DNA from: a virus
Virus record (IMG/VR): IMGVR_UViG_3300023174_000353
Coordinates: 1 to 37,979 of that record
Direction: 5' to 3' (one strand)
DNA: 37,979 bases
The position numbers were made by a program, and so were the translations under genes. Positions within the stretch are counted from its first letter, which is position 1. Each line of letters begins with the position of its first letter. The notes beneath the pieces were generated by a model that saw nothing but the letters and a program-made list of their open reading frames with translations, made no database searches and was not told where the DNA came from. Below, one piece after another: positions 13,718 through 21,857 of this stretch.

Positions 13718-14979
13718 CAGGTTATATAACTTCCGTATCCAGCCGCCGTTAGTTCGGTGACTTCTTGGTCTGACAAAAAGTTATCATGCCCGCCAAGATA
13801 GGTCCGAGTAATCCAATCTGGTCTGCGCGGGTCAGTAGTGGTGTAGGTTCCATCGTATAAGCGGTACAGGTTTTTGGCGCGGGGACCTTTAGGGGTGTGT
13901 GCGAACAGTGCGTCTGGCGCAGAATCATAATACTTTTGTGCATATCGCACTTTTGTTTGTGACGGCATGCGGAAAATATGGGATTTCATCCAGGACGCAA
14001 ATACGTCTGAACCTAGTCCCGTGCTTGTTCCATCCCTGAATACAATCCTTGCACCAGTTGCAGTCTGTGTTCCTGTGCCACTACCCGTCGCCGTGCGGAG
14101 GCGCGTGATGTACGCCGTTCCCGACGACGTTCCTTGACCAGAGCCTGTGCTAGTTCTAACGACAACATGGAGAGCAATGCTACTGGATGTTCCTTGTCCG
14201 CTTCCTGAAGCAGTTTTGAGTTTGGTGATGACACGACTGGCGGCTGATGAACCTGTGCCTGCTGATGCTGTTCCTGTGCGAATTGCTGTGAGTAGTTTGA
14301 CAGCGGTCTGTGTTCCTACACCTGACCCTGTTGCTGTGCGTGGGGCTATGTGTAGTCCTGTAGCGGCTTGTGTGCCTGTACCTGAACCAGTAGCGGTGCG
14401 TGGGGCTACATGAAGCCCTGTAGCGGCTTGTGTGCCTGCTCCTGACCCTGTGGCAGTGCGTGACCGTGTGATAAGTCCGATGGTGGTGGCTGTTCCTGCA
14501 CCTGAACCCGTAGCGGTTCTGAAACGTGTGACAAGACCTGTTGCCCCACCGTTAGTAGAACCGACACCTGAACCCGTGGCGGTTCGTGGGAGTATTTCTA
14601 TTGCTGCTGCGCTTTGTGAACCCGTACCTGACCCTGTGGCGGTTCGTGCGCGGATAACGGATGCTGTAGCGGTTTGTGTGCCTGTGCCTGACCCTGTTGC
14701 GGTTTGGGTGATTACTGCTGCGCCAAGATAGAAACGTCCACCAAAACGGTATGGGAAACTGAAGTCGGTTAATGCACCTAGTCGGAGTTGGGTGACTTTG
14801 GTGGCTGCGACTGCTGTGCCTATGCCTGTGCCTGTGGCATCGCGTTTTGCTTGGAGGAATCTTGTTGCTGTTTGTGTGCCTGTTCCGCTGCCTGTAGCGG
14901 TTCTTGCGATTGCTACTTGGTTGTAGGTTGCATCTGTTTGGTTGTAGGTGAAGTCAGATTGGTTATATGAGATAGGCAT
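13717..14979 (-). CDS. Repeat-built tail fibre-like protein
   Basis: 420 aa. Three YNQ(S/T)D-type short repeats at the N-terminus lead into 13-14 repeats of about 20 residues with consensus RTATGSGTGTQTATG plus a variable pentapeptide (residues about 26-327), interrupted once by an insert (FSFPYRFGGRFYLG). The last 93 residues are unique and end in the LTAAGYGSYI module shared with the next gene. Such regular Gly/Thr/Ser repeats suggest an extended beta-structured shaft. AGGT lies just before the ATG. It is the third fibre-type gene in this block. Confidence 0.6.
   Translation of the reverse strand: MPISYNQSDFTYNQTDATYNQVAIARTATGSGTGTQTATRFLQAKRDATGTGIGTAVAATKVTQLRLGALTDFSFPYRFGGRFYLGAAVITQTATGSGTGTQTATASVIRARTATGSGTGSQSAAAIEILPRTATGSGVGSTNGGATGLVTRFRTATGSGAGTATTIGLITRSRTATGSGAGTQAATGLHVAPRTATGSGTGTQAATGLHIAPRTATGSGVGTQTAVKLLTAIRTGTASAGTGSSAASRVITKLKTASGSGQGTSSSIALHVVVRTSTGSGQGTSSGTAYITRLRTATGSGTGTQTATGARIVFRDGTSTGLGSDVFASWMKSHIFRMPSQTKVRYAQKYYDSAPDALFAHTPKGPRAKNLYRLYDGTYTTTDPRRPDWITRTYLGGHDNFLSDQEVTELTAAGYGSYIT
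13999..14904 (-). repeat. Tandem ~60-bp coding repeats
   Basis: About 14 imperfect units of roughly 60 bp encode the RTATGSG repeats of the fibre-like protein. On the plus strand the recurring core is CCTGTGCCTGACCCTGT-like. The neighbouring units coding for RTATGSGAGTQAATGLHVAP and RTATGSGTGTQAATGLHIAP differ at very few positions, which points to recent duplication. Unit number could change by slippage or homologous recombination. Confidence 0.75.
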
Positions 14980-14986
14980 TTTTTAC

Positions 14987-15166
14987 CTACTCTGGTTGCC
15001 ATTCTTCTGCGGTGTTACCTTCAGCAACCCATGCTAGATACGCAGCACGCTCTACACCCGTGTTGGTTTCAACATCAGGAAAGTTAATGACACCATTTCC
15101 GATTAGCATAAAGATTTGGCGAATAGTTCCACCTAATGGGGTTTCAATATCTTTGCAGTAATACAT
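14987..15166 (-). CDS. 59-aa fibre-associated protein
   Basis: ATG at 15166 shares its A with the stop of the fibre gene upstream (TAATG); the stop is at 14987, eight bases before the repeat fibre's ATG. The product, MYYCKDIETPLGGTIRQIFM through AAYLAWVAEGNTAEEWQPE, resembles short proteins that accompany phage fibres (the AWVAEGNTAEEW ending is familiar). Probably a minor fibre or assembly factor. Confidence 0.6.
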   Translation of the reverse strand: MYYCKDIETPLGGTIRQIFMLIGNGVINFPDVETNTGVERAAYLAWVAEGNTAEEWQPE

Positions 15167-16326
15167 TACAACTCCGCACTAAACGCTAAAAATCCATTAC
15201 CGCCAATGCTAACCAAAAATGTTGCTGCGCCTTGAGTCAGGTCTGCTGCACCAATAGTACAAATAAGAGCAGCACTTTCGGTATTTGAATTATTAAAAGA
15301 TGGCAAAGCACTACACGCAGTTTGTGCTGTTTGGATTCTGACCATTTCATAGTGTGAAGCAGTTGATGAAGTGCTTACTGCGCTTGGTGCAACCCTCATT
15401 GATACAGGGAAATTAACCCTGACAATTCCTTGAGTAGTTGAATATGCTAACCCGTTAGCAATATAACTTCCTGATGTTCCAGTTTTGCAATAATACCTTT
15501 GGCATTTTGCAAGTGTTACTTGGTAGTCTTCAAACTCAAATGGTGTAGCAACAGAACCTTCCTCAACCTGAATACCAGTAATTTCAAAATAGTCAGATGC
15601 ACCAGCAGTGCCAGTAGGAATGAATCCAATTTGAACACAAAATTCTGTTACTGTTGACGCAAATGTCCCAGTTACACTAAATCTTTGCCATGATGTAGTC
15701 AATGTTGGATTAATATAAGCAACCTGCGTAGAACCAGTGTATGCTCCAGCACCTAAATTGCTTTGGTCAATCCCAGTCCCAGTAATAAGTGACATATCCA
15801 TTAGGGTCGCTCTGGATGCCCCAGAACTGGCACGAGCATAAAATGACAAAGTAACATTTTTACCAGCAAAACGAACAGAGTTAATTGTTTCTTGTGGCGA
15901 GATAAACACTGACGCTGTTGTTGCAGTTTGACCAGAAGTTCTTTGAATACGAGCGCAATACTGAAACTGCGGCAAAGTAGAACCACAAGTTTGTCGGCTG
16001 ATTGTCGTTGTAAATGCGTTGTTGTAAAACCACCAACGGTCAGGGCCAACATAACTACCACCGCCAACACCAAGAGTTCCTGAAGTTGTACCACGTTGCC
16101 AAACATTCATCGCACCATTTATAAGTACGTTTCTGCCAGCAATCAAACCAACCCTGTAATCCAAACTAGTTGTCACCGCAGAACTATTAACACCAACCTT
16201 TGCCTGCAACGCCTCAATAGCATCATTAGCGTCAGCGTGTTGACCAGCATGGTCAGGACTAGTAAGCGAACTAGCACTAGTTGGATTAGTTAGCGCATCA
16301 AGAGAAGTAGGAAAGTTAGTTGCCAC
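15166..16326 (-). CDS. Tail fibre with carbohydrate-binding-like domain
   Basis: 386 aa, GTG start. The N-terminus (SLDALTNPTSASSLTSPDHAGQHADANDAIEALQAKVG) is the common attachment segment of phage fibres. It is followed by RNVLINGAMNVWQRGT and a jelly-roll-like beta domain (about 75-260) ending FEITGIQVEEGSVATPFEFEDY, then TLAKCQRYY and a strand-rich tip. This order is typical of receptor-binding fibres whose jelly-roll binds sugars. AGGAAGG lies 12-18 bases upstream of the GTG. Confidence 0.75.
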   Translation of the reverse strand: MATNFPTSLDALTNPTSASSLTSPDHAGQHADANDAIEALQAKVGVNSSAVTTSLDYRVGLIAGRNVLINGAMNVWQRGTTSGTLGVGGGSYVGPDRWWFYNNAFTTTISRQTCGSTLPQFQYCARIQRTSGQTATTASVFISPQETINSVRFAGKNVTLSFYARASSGASRATLMDMSLITGTGIDQSNLGAGAYTGSTQVAYINPTLTTSWQRFSVTGTFASTVTEFCVQIGFIPTGTAGASDYFEITGIQVEEGSVATPFEFEDYQVTLAKCQRYYCKTGTSGSYIANGLAYSTTQGIVRVNFPVSMRVAPSAVSTSSTASHYEMVRIQTAQTACSALPSFNNSNTESAALICTIGAADLTQGAATFLVSIGGNGFLAFSAEL

Positions 16327-16340
16327 TAGGGGCTACCTTC

Positions 16341-16709
16341 CTAGTCCAGCGACAAAGTAAGCGAAGTAATCTGAAAAGTATCGCCAGCAGTCACAGCAGC
16401 AGACGAAGCCAAAGCACCAGTCCACAAACAGTTACCAGCAGTAGAAGCATCCCACAACGACCAATGCGAATATGTTTCAGTAGTAGAAACGTTCGTCCAA
16501 GTAATCGTCGCGTTAGTCGCAATAGAACCCGACGCAGCAGTAGCCCATGCAGCCGACTGGCGAGTAGCGTTTGTTGCTGCAGCAGTAGTTCCATCCTCAC
16601 CAGCATCAGCGGTATGCAACTTGACATACACAGTCGTTGGCATAGTCCACGCGGTTTTACCCGTGGTGTGTTCCAAAATCTTTAGTTCAGCATAGTTAGA
16701 AATTGACAT
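16341..16709 (-). CDS. Small virion/tail protein (LHTADxGExG family)
   Basis: 122 aa: NYAELKILEHTTGKTAW, TVYVKLHTADAGEDGT, RQSAAW, then THWSLWDA-type SHWSLWDASTAGNCLWTGAL and AGDTFQITSLTLSLD. This is a widespread phage protein family of beta-sandwich appearance, usually encoded next to tail fibres. It is the first gene after the capsid terminator. Likely a minor tail or capsid decoration component. Confidence 0.65.
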   Translation of the reverse strand: MSISNYAELKILEHTTGKTAWTMPTTVYVKLHTADAGEDGTTAAATNATRQSAAWATAASGSIATNATITWTNVSTTETYSHWSLWDASTAGNCLWTGALASSAAVTAGDTFQITSLTLSLD

Positions 16710-16745
16710 GGTAAACCTTTCGTGTCATATGACTATAGCAAAACG

Positions 16746-16786
16746 AAAGCCCCCCATCTCCCGTACTAGGGGAAACGAGGGGCTTT
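16746..16786 (-). terminator. Intrinsic terminator after the major capsid gene
   Basis: AAAGCCCC (16746-16753) pairs with GGGGCTTT (16779-16786), with an inner CCC/GGG pairing in the loop. On the minus strand it follows the capsid stop by 22 bases and is trailed by TTTCGTTTTG, so read-through is probably partial. A GTCATATGAC palindrome (16724-16733) and a TGCTATAGT extended -10-like element lie just beyond and may restart transcription for the fibre genes (weak). Confidence 0.7.
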
Positions 16787-16807
16787 TGCTTTAACTGTTG
16801 TCAGTTA

Positions 16808-17776
16808 TTAGGCGTTTGAACCAATGCTTGAGGATGACTCAATGCGGCGCAACGATGCTTCGCGGAAGCGACCATAGCCACCCAACCAGTACCAACCCAT
16901 AGGCTGCAAGCGCATGAGATAGTCGGTTACGTTGCCACGGACAATCTTCGGTACAGCACCATTGCCATCTTGTGCTGAGTAAGCCTTGGCAAGTGCCTGG
17001 CGACCCATGATGTAGGTGTCGTATACGTCAATCGTTCCAGTTGTGCTGGTTCCGTTTGATGCGTCGGTGCGGACCTTGGTACGTGGCGTTTCAATGAAAC
17101 GTACGGATTCAAACTGTCCGATTTCGCCGTTGTAGATTCCTGATGGGTCTACGTAGTTTGCTGGTGTGCGCCAGCCTGCTGCGTCGGTTGCCGAACGGAA
17201 GTCGTACGATACGTCTGGGTGAATGTAGCCGACGTAAGCACCATTGAAGGTTGCTACGTTTGCACCACGCAACTGTGCTACGACCTTACGGACGTCGCCT
17301 GCTGCGATGATGTCTTCAGCCTGAACCGTTACACGGCTTGAAGGCTTGGTTGAGCCGCCGCCACCGTAAACTACGTTGGTTCCGCCTGCGAGTACTTCAC
17401 GGACTACTTGGTCCATTGAGTCGCCTGCGTTGTAGCCGATGATGTTTGCTGCTGCTGCGTCAACATCCAAGAACGCTGTGCCACGCAACTTGGCGGTGGT
17501 CACTACTGCGTTACCGTATTCTGCGAGAGTTACGGTTACCTGGCTGTCGGACAATGCGGTTGGGGTTACGTCGGTAACTTCGTTCAACGTTGACGTTGCT
17601 GCTGCAATGTCACTGAAGATTGTGAAGGTTACGCCAGTTCCTGGCATTGCCTGCTGGGTTGGTTGTACGTCTGCTGCCTGGTCAAATAGCATTTCTGAAC
17701 GAAGGGCGAAATACGCCAAACGGTCAAACGCTACCTGGTCAACGGACAGAGACGAGGTTTGGGTTTCGCCTGCCAT
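16808..17776 (-). CDS. Major capsid protein, N4 gp56-like
   Basis: 322 aa. The pattern of an N4 gp56-family capsid is visible: an N-terminal TSSLSVDQVAFDRLAYFALRSEMLFDQAADV, then TLNEVTDVTPTALSDSQVTVTLAEYGNAVVTTAKLRG, a glycine-rich loop (NVVYGGGGST), AYVGYIHPDVSYDFR and a C-terminal beta part ending WYWLGGYGRFREASLRRIESS. It has the HK97 fold in known members. It follows the scaffold gene by 26 bases and is succeeded by a terminator, as expected for the most abundant protein. Confidence 0.85.
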   Translation of the reverse strand: MAGETQTSSLSVDQVAFDRLAYFALRSEMLFDQAADVQPTQQAMPGTGVTFTIFSDIAAATSTLNEVTDVTPTALSDSQVTVTLAEYGNAVVTTAKLRGTAFLDVDAAAANIIGYNAGDSMDQVVREVLAGGTNVVYGGGGSTKPSSRVTVQAEDIIAAGDVRKVVAQLRGANVATFNGAYVGYIHPDVSYDFRSATDAAGWRTPANYVDPSGIYNGEIGQFESVRFIETPRTKVRTDASNGTSTTGTIDVYDTYIMGRQALAKAYSAQDGNGAVPKIVRGNVTDYLMRLQPMGWYWLGGYGRFREASLRRIESSSSIGSNA

Positions 17777-17802
17777 TTTATTTTATTCCTTTGTTTTGAG
17801 GT

Positions 17803-18258
17803 TTATGGGTTTTGTAATGCTGCCCGTGCCTCTGACAAAATCTTTTCAACTTCTTGTGACGAGGTTGCGTCTTCCAACCTTCTAGCCCAGTCAACAGGTG
17901 GTTGTGCTGTTTGGCTTCCTGCCGCGATTTTTGCGGTTCGGTTCCAAGCCTGCGCTTCTTCTGTTTGTGATGGTGCTACTGGTGGACTAATCAACTGCGC
18001 CTCTACAGCAGCCTGGCGGATTGCGTCTGGGTCAAGGTCACCGTCGTAGCCTTTAACGAAGTACTTGGACGCTGGTGAAGTCAGGTCAATTCCTGCTTTC
18101 ACGAACGCAAGTTCTCGTCTGGCTGTTTCGGCTTCGGCGAGAAGTTTTTTGGCTTCCGCGTTTTCCTTTTCCAGTTGCTTCATCCTTGCTCGCAATGGGT
18201 TGCGGGTGTCGGTTTCTTCCGTCTGGTATTCGCTGTCGTAGTTGTCAAACTCTGACAT
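17803..18258 (-). CDS. Capsid scaffolding protein
   Basis: 151 aa, highly charged. Residues about 20-55 are a coiled coil (LRARMKQLEKENAEAKKLLAEAETARRELA), followed by an acidic middle, a Pro/Ala linker and a helical end (WARRLEDATSSQEVEKILSEARAALQ). Length, composition and position immediately before the capsid gene are those of phage scaffolds. AAGGAG is correctly placed upstream of the ATG. It should direct procapsid assembly and leave before DNA filling. Confidence 0.75.
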   Translation of the reverse strand: MSEFDNYDSEYQTEETDTRNPLRARMKQLEKENAEAKKLLAEAETARRELAFVKAGIDLTSPASKYFVKGYDGDLDPDAIRQAAVEAQLISPPVAPSQTEEAQAWNRTAKIAAGSQTAQPPVDWARRLEDATSSQEVEKILSEARAALQNP

Positions 18259-18280
18259 ATGGCACGCTCCTTTTTGCCCA

Positions 18281-18303
18281 CATCACATCGGAGGGATGTG
18301 ATG
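18281..18303 (-). promoter_or_regulatory. Perfect hairpin in the scaffold-capsid leader
   Basis: CATCACATC (18281-18289) and GATGTGATG (18295-18303) make a 9-bp perfect stem with a 5-base loop, 23 bases upstream of the scaffold ATG. On the transcript the loop reads CCTCC, which can pair with the GGAG of the scaffold ribosome site a few bases downstream. It could regulate translation or protect the 5' end after processing. No T-run follows, so it is not a terminator. Confidence 0.55.
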
Positions 18304-18424
18304 GCTGCTTAGTTAATTGGTCACCCCGTATGCACCATGCGAGTCGGGGGGCGCCCGCACAGGTTCCTACTGTTGTAAGTATCGTTGGTTACATTATCTT
18401 GTCGTAAGACAGAATGCAATCAGG
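18304..18424 (-). promoter_or_regulatory. Remaining leader region of the scaffold-capsid genes
   Basis: No gene is seen here. A weak promoter is possible on the minus strand: TTGCAT (18419-18414) and GATAAT (18398-18393) with a 15-bp spacer. Downstream lies a GC-rich stretch with CCCCG/CGGGG pairing and a GGGCGCCC palindrome, so the transcript leader would be structured. This is the only sizeable gap in the virion operon, placed where strong capsid expression would be wanted. Confidence 0.35.
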
Positions 18425-19453
18425 CTACTGTCCGACTGTGCCGAGTCCTGCTTGTCCGCCTGTTTCAAATGATGCTTGACGGCGGCGTCGTGTTGTTGCT
18501 ACTCGTTGTGTTGCTGCACCACTTGTGCCGAATGTTCCTGCGATGAGTTCTTCTTGGGTGAGTGCTTGTTCGCCTTTGAGTGGGCTGAGTAGTTCTTGTT
18601 GCTGGTTAATCATGCTGAAGCCTTGTTGGGCTTGTGATTCGGTGACGCCTTGCAGAGCGAGTGATTCTGCTTGGGATACGTTGAGTCCGATTCCTGCTTG
18701 CTTGCGTGATTGTGCAGCGATTTCTGCGGCTCGTGCGGAGCGCACTACGGCTTCTTTGGTTTTGTTTGGGTCAATGAAGTATGCGGCTAGTGTGCCTTCG
18801 TCTAGTCCGTAGAGGGTTTTGAGTTCGTTGACTACGGTTGGGTCAGCATTTTTTACTGCTGAGTAACCTTGTTGAACACGGTATTTGATTTCGTCTGGGC
18901 TGATGTCGTTGGCGATGAATGATTGGAAGTCTTCTGGGCTGCTGTAGAAGTCTGGTGGCATGCCTGCGGCATTAAGCGTCTGACGGTACGCTGACTCTAA
19001 TTGCAAATACTGTGTCACAGAATAGGCTGGTTTGCCTGCAGCAAGTCGTGCTTGGTTCCCAGCGAACCTTTGTTTGAATGCAGCAGATTCACGCAACTGG
19101 ATACCAATGTCATCTAACCCAGATGACCCTGTAATTCTGCGGTCTGCTAATGCTGTCTTAATATCGGAAACAAGTTGTGGGTCATTGAGACCGTAATACT
19201 TGAGTGTAGATTCCAGGATGCTGGTAGCAGTTTCTACACCTTGGTTGAAGTCTGCAAGGTTCTGTGCTTTCTGGAAATCCCACAATGATTTAGTGATTGA
19301 CTCAGTCGTTCGTGCAACATACACATCTTTAGGTGGCGTGGTTTGATTGGTCCCAGTAGTTTGACCTCTCAAAAAATTATCTTCAGGACCAGCAGGGTAC
19401 ACGCCATAAGGGTCGCCCATACGTTCTTGGATACCACCGAACATCATGCTCAT
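18425..19453 (-). CDS. Internal virion protein (hypothetical structural)
   Basis: 342 aa, mostly helical and Gln/Ala-rich. Recognisable segments are GLDEGTLAAYFIDPNKTKEAVVRSARAAEIAAQSRKQAG and GVTESQAQQGFSMINQQQELL, which I recall from phages with the same capsid type. It has no membrane span or enzyme motif. It is joined to the preceding gene by a single base and is the last of four such proteins between portal and scaffold, so an ejection or core role is likely. Confidence 0.5.
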   Translation of the reverse strand: MSMMFGGIQERMGDPYGVYPAGPEDNFLRGQTTGTNQTTPPKDVYVARTTESITKSLWDFQKAQNLADFNQGVETATSILESTLKYYGLNDPQLVSDIKTALADRRITGSSGLDDIGIQLRESAAFKQRFAGNQARLAAGKPAYSVTQYLQLESAYRQTLNAAGMPPDFYSSPEDFQSFIANDISPDEIKYRVQQGYSAVKNADPTVVNELKTLYGLDEGTLAAYFIDPNKTKEAVVRSARAAEIAAQSRKQAGIGLNVSQAESLALQGVTESQAQQGFSMINQQQELLSPLKGEQALTQEELIAGTFGTSGAATQRVATTRRRRQASFETGGQAGLGTVGQ

Positions 19454-21051
19454 CAGATAATCTTTCCGAATGCTTGTGCAATGTTAGAAGCCAATGCACG
19501 AGCCTCTGTCTTAGCGTTGTTTGTTTTTTCCCAGCCATAACGTGGGTCTGTTCGCAACATCTTTTCCCACTCACCTGTGGTCATTGCACGTTTCTTTCCT
19601 TCTTCACCGTAGGAAAGCGCAACTTCAAAGTCGCCTTGTGACATGTCAATAGTGTTTGGGTCTACTTCTAACAGTTTTGAGGCTGATGATTTATAATTTG
19701 CAGCAAGGTCTTCTAGTGTTACACCTTGGTCAATGAGACTAGATAGATGTCCGTAACGTGTTTTGGCTAGTTCACGTTGCTGGCGAGCATAGTCTGCACC
19801 TGTGATTTGACCAGTAAGTACACGTTCTACGGCGGCTGGGCTGGCATCGTTGAAGTATGACCGTGCTGTAAGTTGAATACCTAGGTAATCATTGCCTTTT
19901 TGTGCGCGGGCTACTGCTGTTGGATTTGAATATGTGCCATCTGGGTTACGGCGGAATACTTCTTCGTAGGTTTTGGCTTTGAGTGTTTCGCCTTCCCACC
20001 CGAAGTTGATGGAATCTGAAACAAACTTTGAGAAGTCTGTGTTGTCAAATCCTAGGTCACCTACAAGTTTTTTAATGTCGCGGCGTTGGCTGGAGTCTGC
20101 TAGTTCTTTGTAGAAGTCTGTTGCATCTAGTTCGTTGGCGAACCGTTGCATTCCTTCTTTTGATTCGTAGTAGTGCTGGTCTGCTGCTGTCTTAAGTAAG
20201 GCAAACAGTTGAGGATATTTAGCGCGGTCAAGTTCAAGCATCCATGCTTTTGATGGAACGTATTGGCGGAATGATGCTTCCCAATCAACTGCTGGTGTTA
20301 TTGCTTGTTTGGTTACTCTTGTTCCTTTTCCAATAGCGCTTTTTGAAACTGCAGTTGATTTTGTCTGGCTTAACTGTGGTCCAACAAGCGGTGCTGGTGG
20401 GTTGCTTACTACCATTGGGGTTTCAGTAGTGTTGCCGCTGGCATCAGTGGTGACTTTTATTTGCACACCGTTCTTAGTAACAATCTGTGTTTTGTTACCA
20501 AGTGCTGTATCAGCCGTAGTTTTTTCTGCAATGGATTGTTGCACTGCACGGTCAGCAGTTTGCACATCAGAACCAGAAACAGGTGCGCCAATACCAGGCA
20601 TTGTTTCAAGGACTATTTCTTGCTTGCTTGTATTGCCAACCTTTACAAGTTTTCCTCTTGCACCATTTTGAATAGCAGCAAGAACAGATTGAGCCTTGTC
20701 TAAGGTAGTCGTATATTGTGCAATTTTTTCTTTATCCCCGTCTTGTTTTGCTTGGCTCAAATACTGTTTAGCACTATTAACATCTTTTTGAGCCTGCGTC
20801 AATAGTGGACCACGAGCCTCTTGTTCTGCTTGTGCTTGGTCTTTCTTAGCCTGATTAGCGTTTACTTCTGATTTGTAGGCTGCATCGTAACGCACTTTGA
20901 TTTTGTCATATGCGGCTTGAGCCACGTCAACACCACGTTGGTAAATATCACGTTTCAATAACGGTGCTGTATTCAGACTATTTATTGCTGTATCTAATAC
21001 TTGTTTAGCAGCATCAAGTTGGACTTGTAATTCCTTAGTTGTATCAGCCAT
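19453..21051 (-). CDS. Large internal virion protein with N-terminal coiled coil
   Basis: 532 aa. Residues 1-130 are a long heptad-rich coiled coil (ELQVQLDAAKQVLDTAINSL and KDQAQAEQEARG regions). A Pro/Thr/Val linker (about 150-250) joins a helical C-terminal part (LELDRAKYPQLFALLKTAAD, TGQITGADYARQQRELAKTRYG). No enzyme signature. End-to-start junctions with both neighbours show coordinated expression. Likely part of the internal core released with DNA. Confidence 0.5.
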   Translation of the reverse strand: MADTTKELQVQLDAAKQVLDTAINSLNTAPLLKRDIYQRGVDVAQAAYDKIKVRYDAAYKSEVNANQAKKDQAQAEQEARGPLLTQAQKDVNSAKQYLSQAKQDGDKEKIAQYTTTLDKAQSVLAAIQNGARGKLVKVGNTSKQEIVLETMPGIGAPVSGSDVQTADRAVQQSIAEKTTADTALGNKTQIVTKNGVQIKVTTDASGNTTETPMVVSNPPAPLVGPQLSQTKSTAVSKSAIGKGTRVTKQAITPAVDWEASFRQYVPSKAWMLELDRAKYPQLFALLKTAADQHYYESKEGMQRFANELDATDFYKELADSSQRRDIKKLVGDLGFDNTDFSKFVSDSINFGWEGETLKAKTYEEVFRRNPDGTYSNPTAVARAQKGNDYLGIQLTARSYFNDASPAAVERVLTGQITGADYARQQRELAKTRYGHLSSLIDQGVTLEDLAANYKSSASKLLEVDPNTIDMSQGDFEVALSYGEEGKKRAMTTGEWEKMLRTDPRYGWEKTNNAKTEARALASNIAQAFGKII

Positions 21052-21857
21052 TATGCAAGTCCTTTAATCTTTTTATCAAGAATGTCCATCAAGTTTGCCA
21101 TGCCCATAGCCTGAGCCTCGCCACCATACTGCTGTTGTACTGCTGCCTCAGCAGCATTAGCAATAGATGGAGCCTTAACACCACCACTGCCTTCAGTGAT
21201 TTCTTTGCCTTCATAGGCTTTAACAAACTTTTCAATCTCATCAGGTGACAAGTCACGACCCAATAGTTGTCGTGTGGTGTTCTTAAATACTGCACGGATA
21301 TCTGCTTTGGCTGTGGTACGAATGACTTTGCCACTGCCAACTGCTGGGAACATGGTGAGTAGTTGGCTTTGTGCTACGTCTGCTGTTACACCTTGTGCGT
21401 TTGCGAAACGTAGAAAATCGCCCATTGCGGATAGGTCTTTACTATCAAACCCTGTGGTTGATGGTTTACTAGAACCATACAGTCCGCGTGATTTGAGAGA
21501 GTTGAGGAACGTTAAACGTTCTGCTACTGGCATTCTGGCTAGTTCGCTGTATGCCTCGTTGCTTGGGTCGTATTGTCCGCGAGCAATGTAGCCATCACCG
21601 TTTACAAGGTTCTGTCCCGTGTAACCAAATGATGATGAGCCACTTAGTTCGCGGGCGCGGGCAGAAACAATCTCATTGGTTGAGGGTTTTGGTGAAGCAA
21701 TGATATCTGCTTCATTTACAGTGATGTCTTGAGCCTTGCCCTTTGCCATGCGCTTTGGAAGTTGAACGTCAGACGCTAAACCTTTTAAGCCAGACGAAAA
21801 AGTATCTGGAGGGTTGGTGTCTGGGGCGTTAGGGTCTGGGGGGTTTGGGGCTACCAT
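21051..21857 (-). CDS. Internal virion protein (hypothetical)
   Basis: 268 aa. The first 25 residues are Pro/Asp/Asn-rich and disordered (NPPDPNAPDTNPPD). The rest is helical, with GYIARGQYDPSNEAYSELARMPVAERLTFLNSLKSRGLYG and a segment LLGRDLSPDEIEKFVKAYEG that looks like a small helical domain. No known enzyme motif. Overlaps neighbours by one base each. Assigned to the internal protein group by position. Confidence 0.45.
   Translation of the reverse strand: MVAPNPPDPNAPDTNPPDTFSSGLKGLASDVQLPKRMAKGKAQDITVNEADIIASPKPSTNEIVSARARELSGSSSFGYTGQNLVNGDGYIARGQYDPSNEAYSELARMPVAERLTFLNSLKSRGLYGSSKPSTTGFDSKDLSAMGDFLRFANAQGVTADVAQSQLLTMFPAVGSGKVIRTTAKADIRAVFKNTTRQLLGRDLSPDEIEKFVKAYEGKEITEGSGGVKAPSIANAAEAAVQQQYGGEAQAMGMANLMDILDKKIKGLA

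Noticed and set aside
13999-14904. CRISPR array or noncoding tandem repeat
   Set aside because: The repeats stay in frame and encode a regular 20-residue fibre repeat; spacers are not unique sequence.
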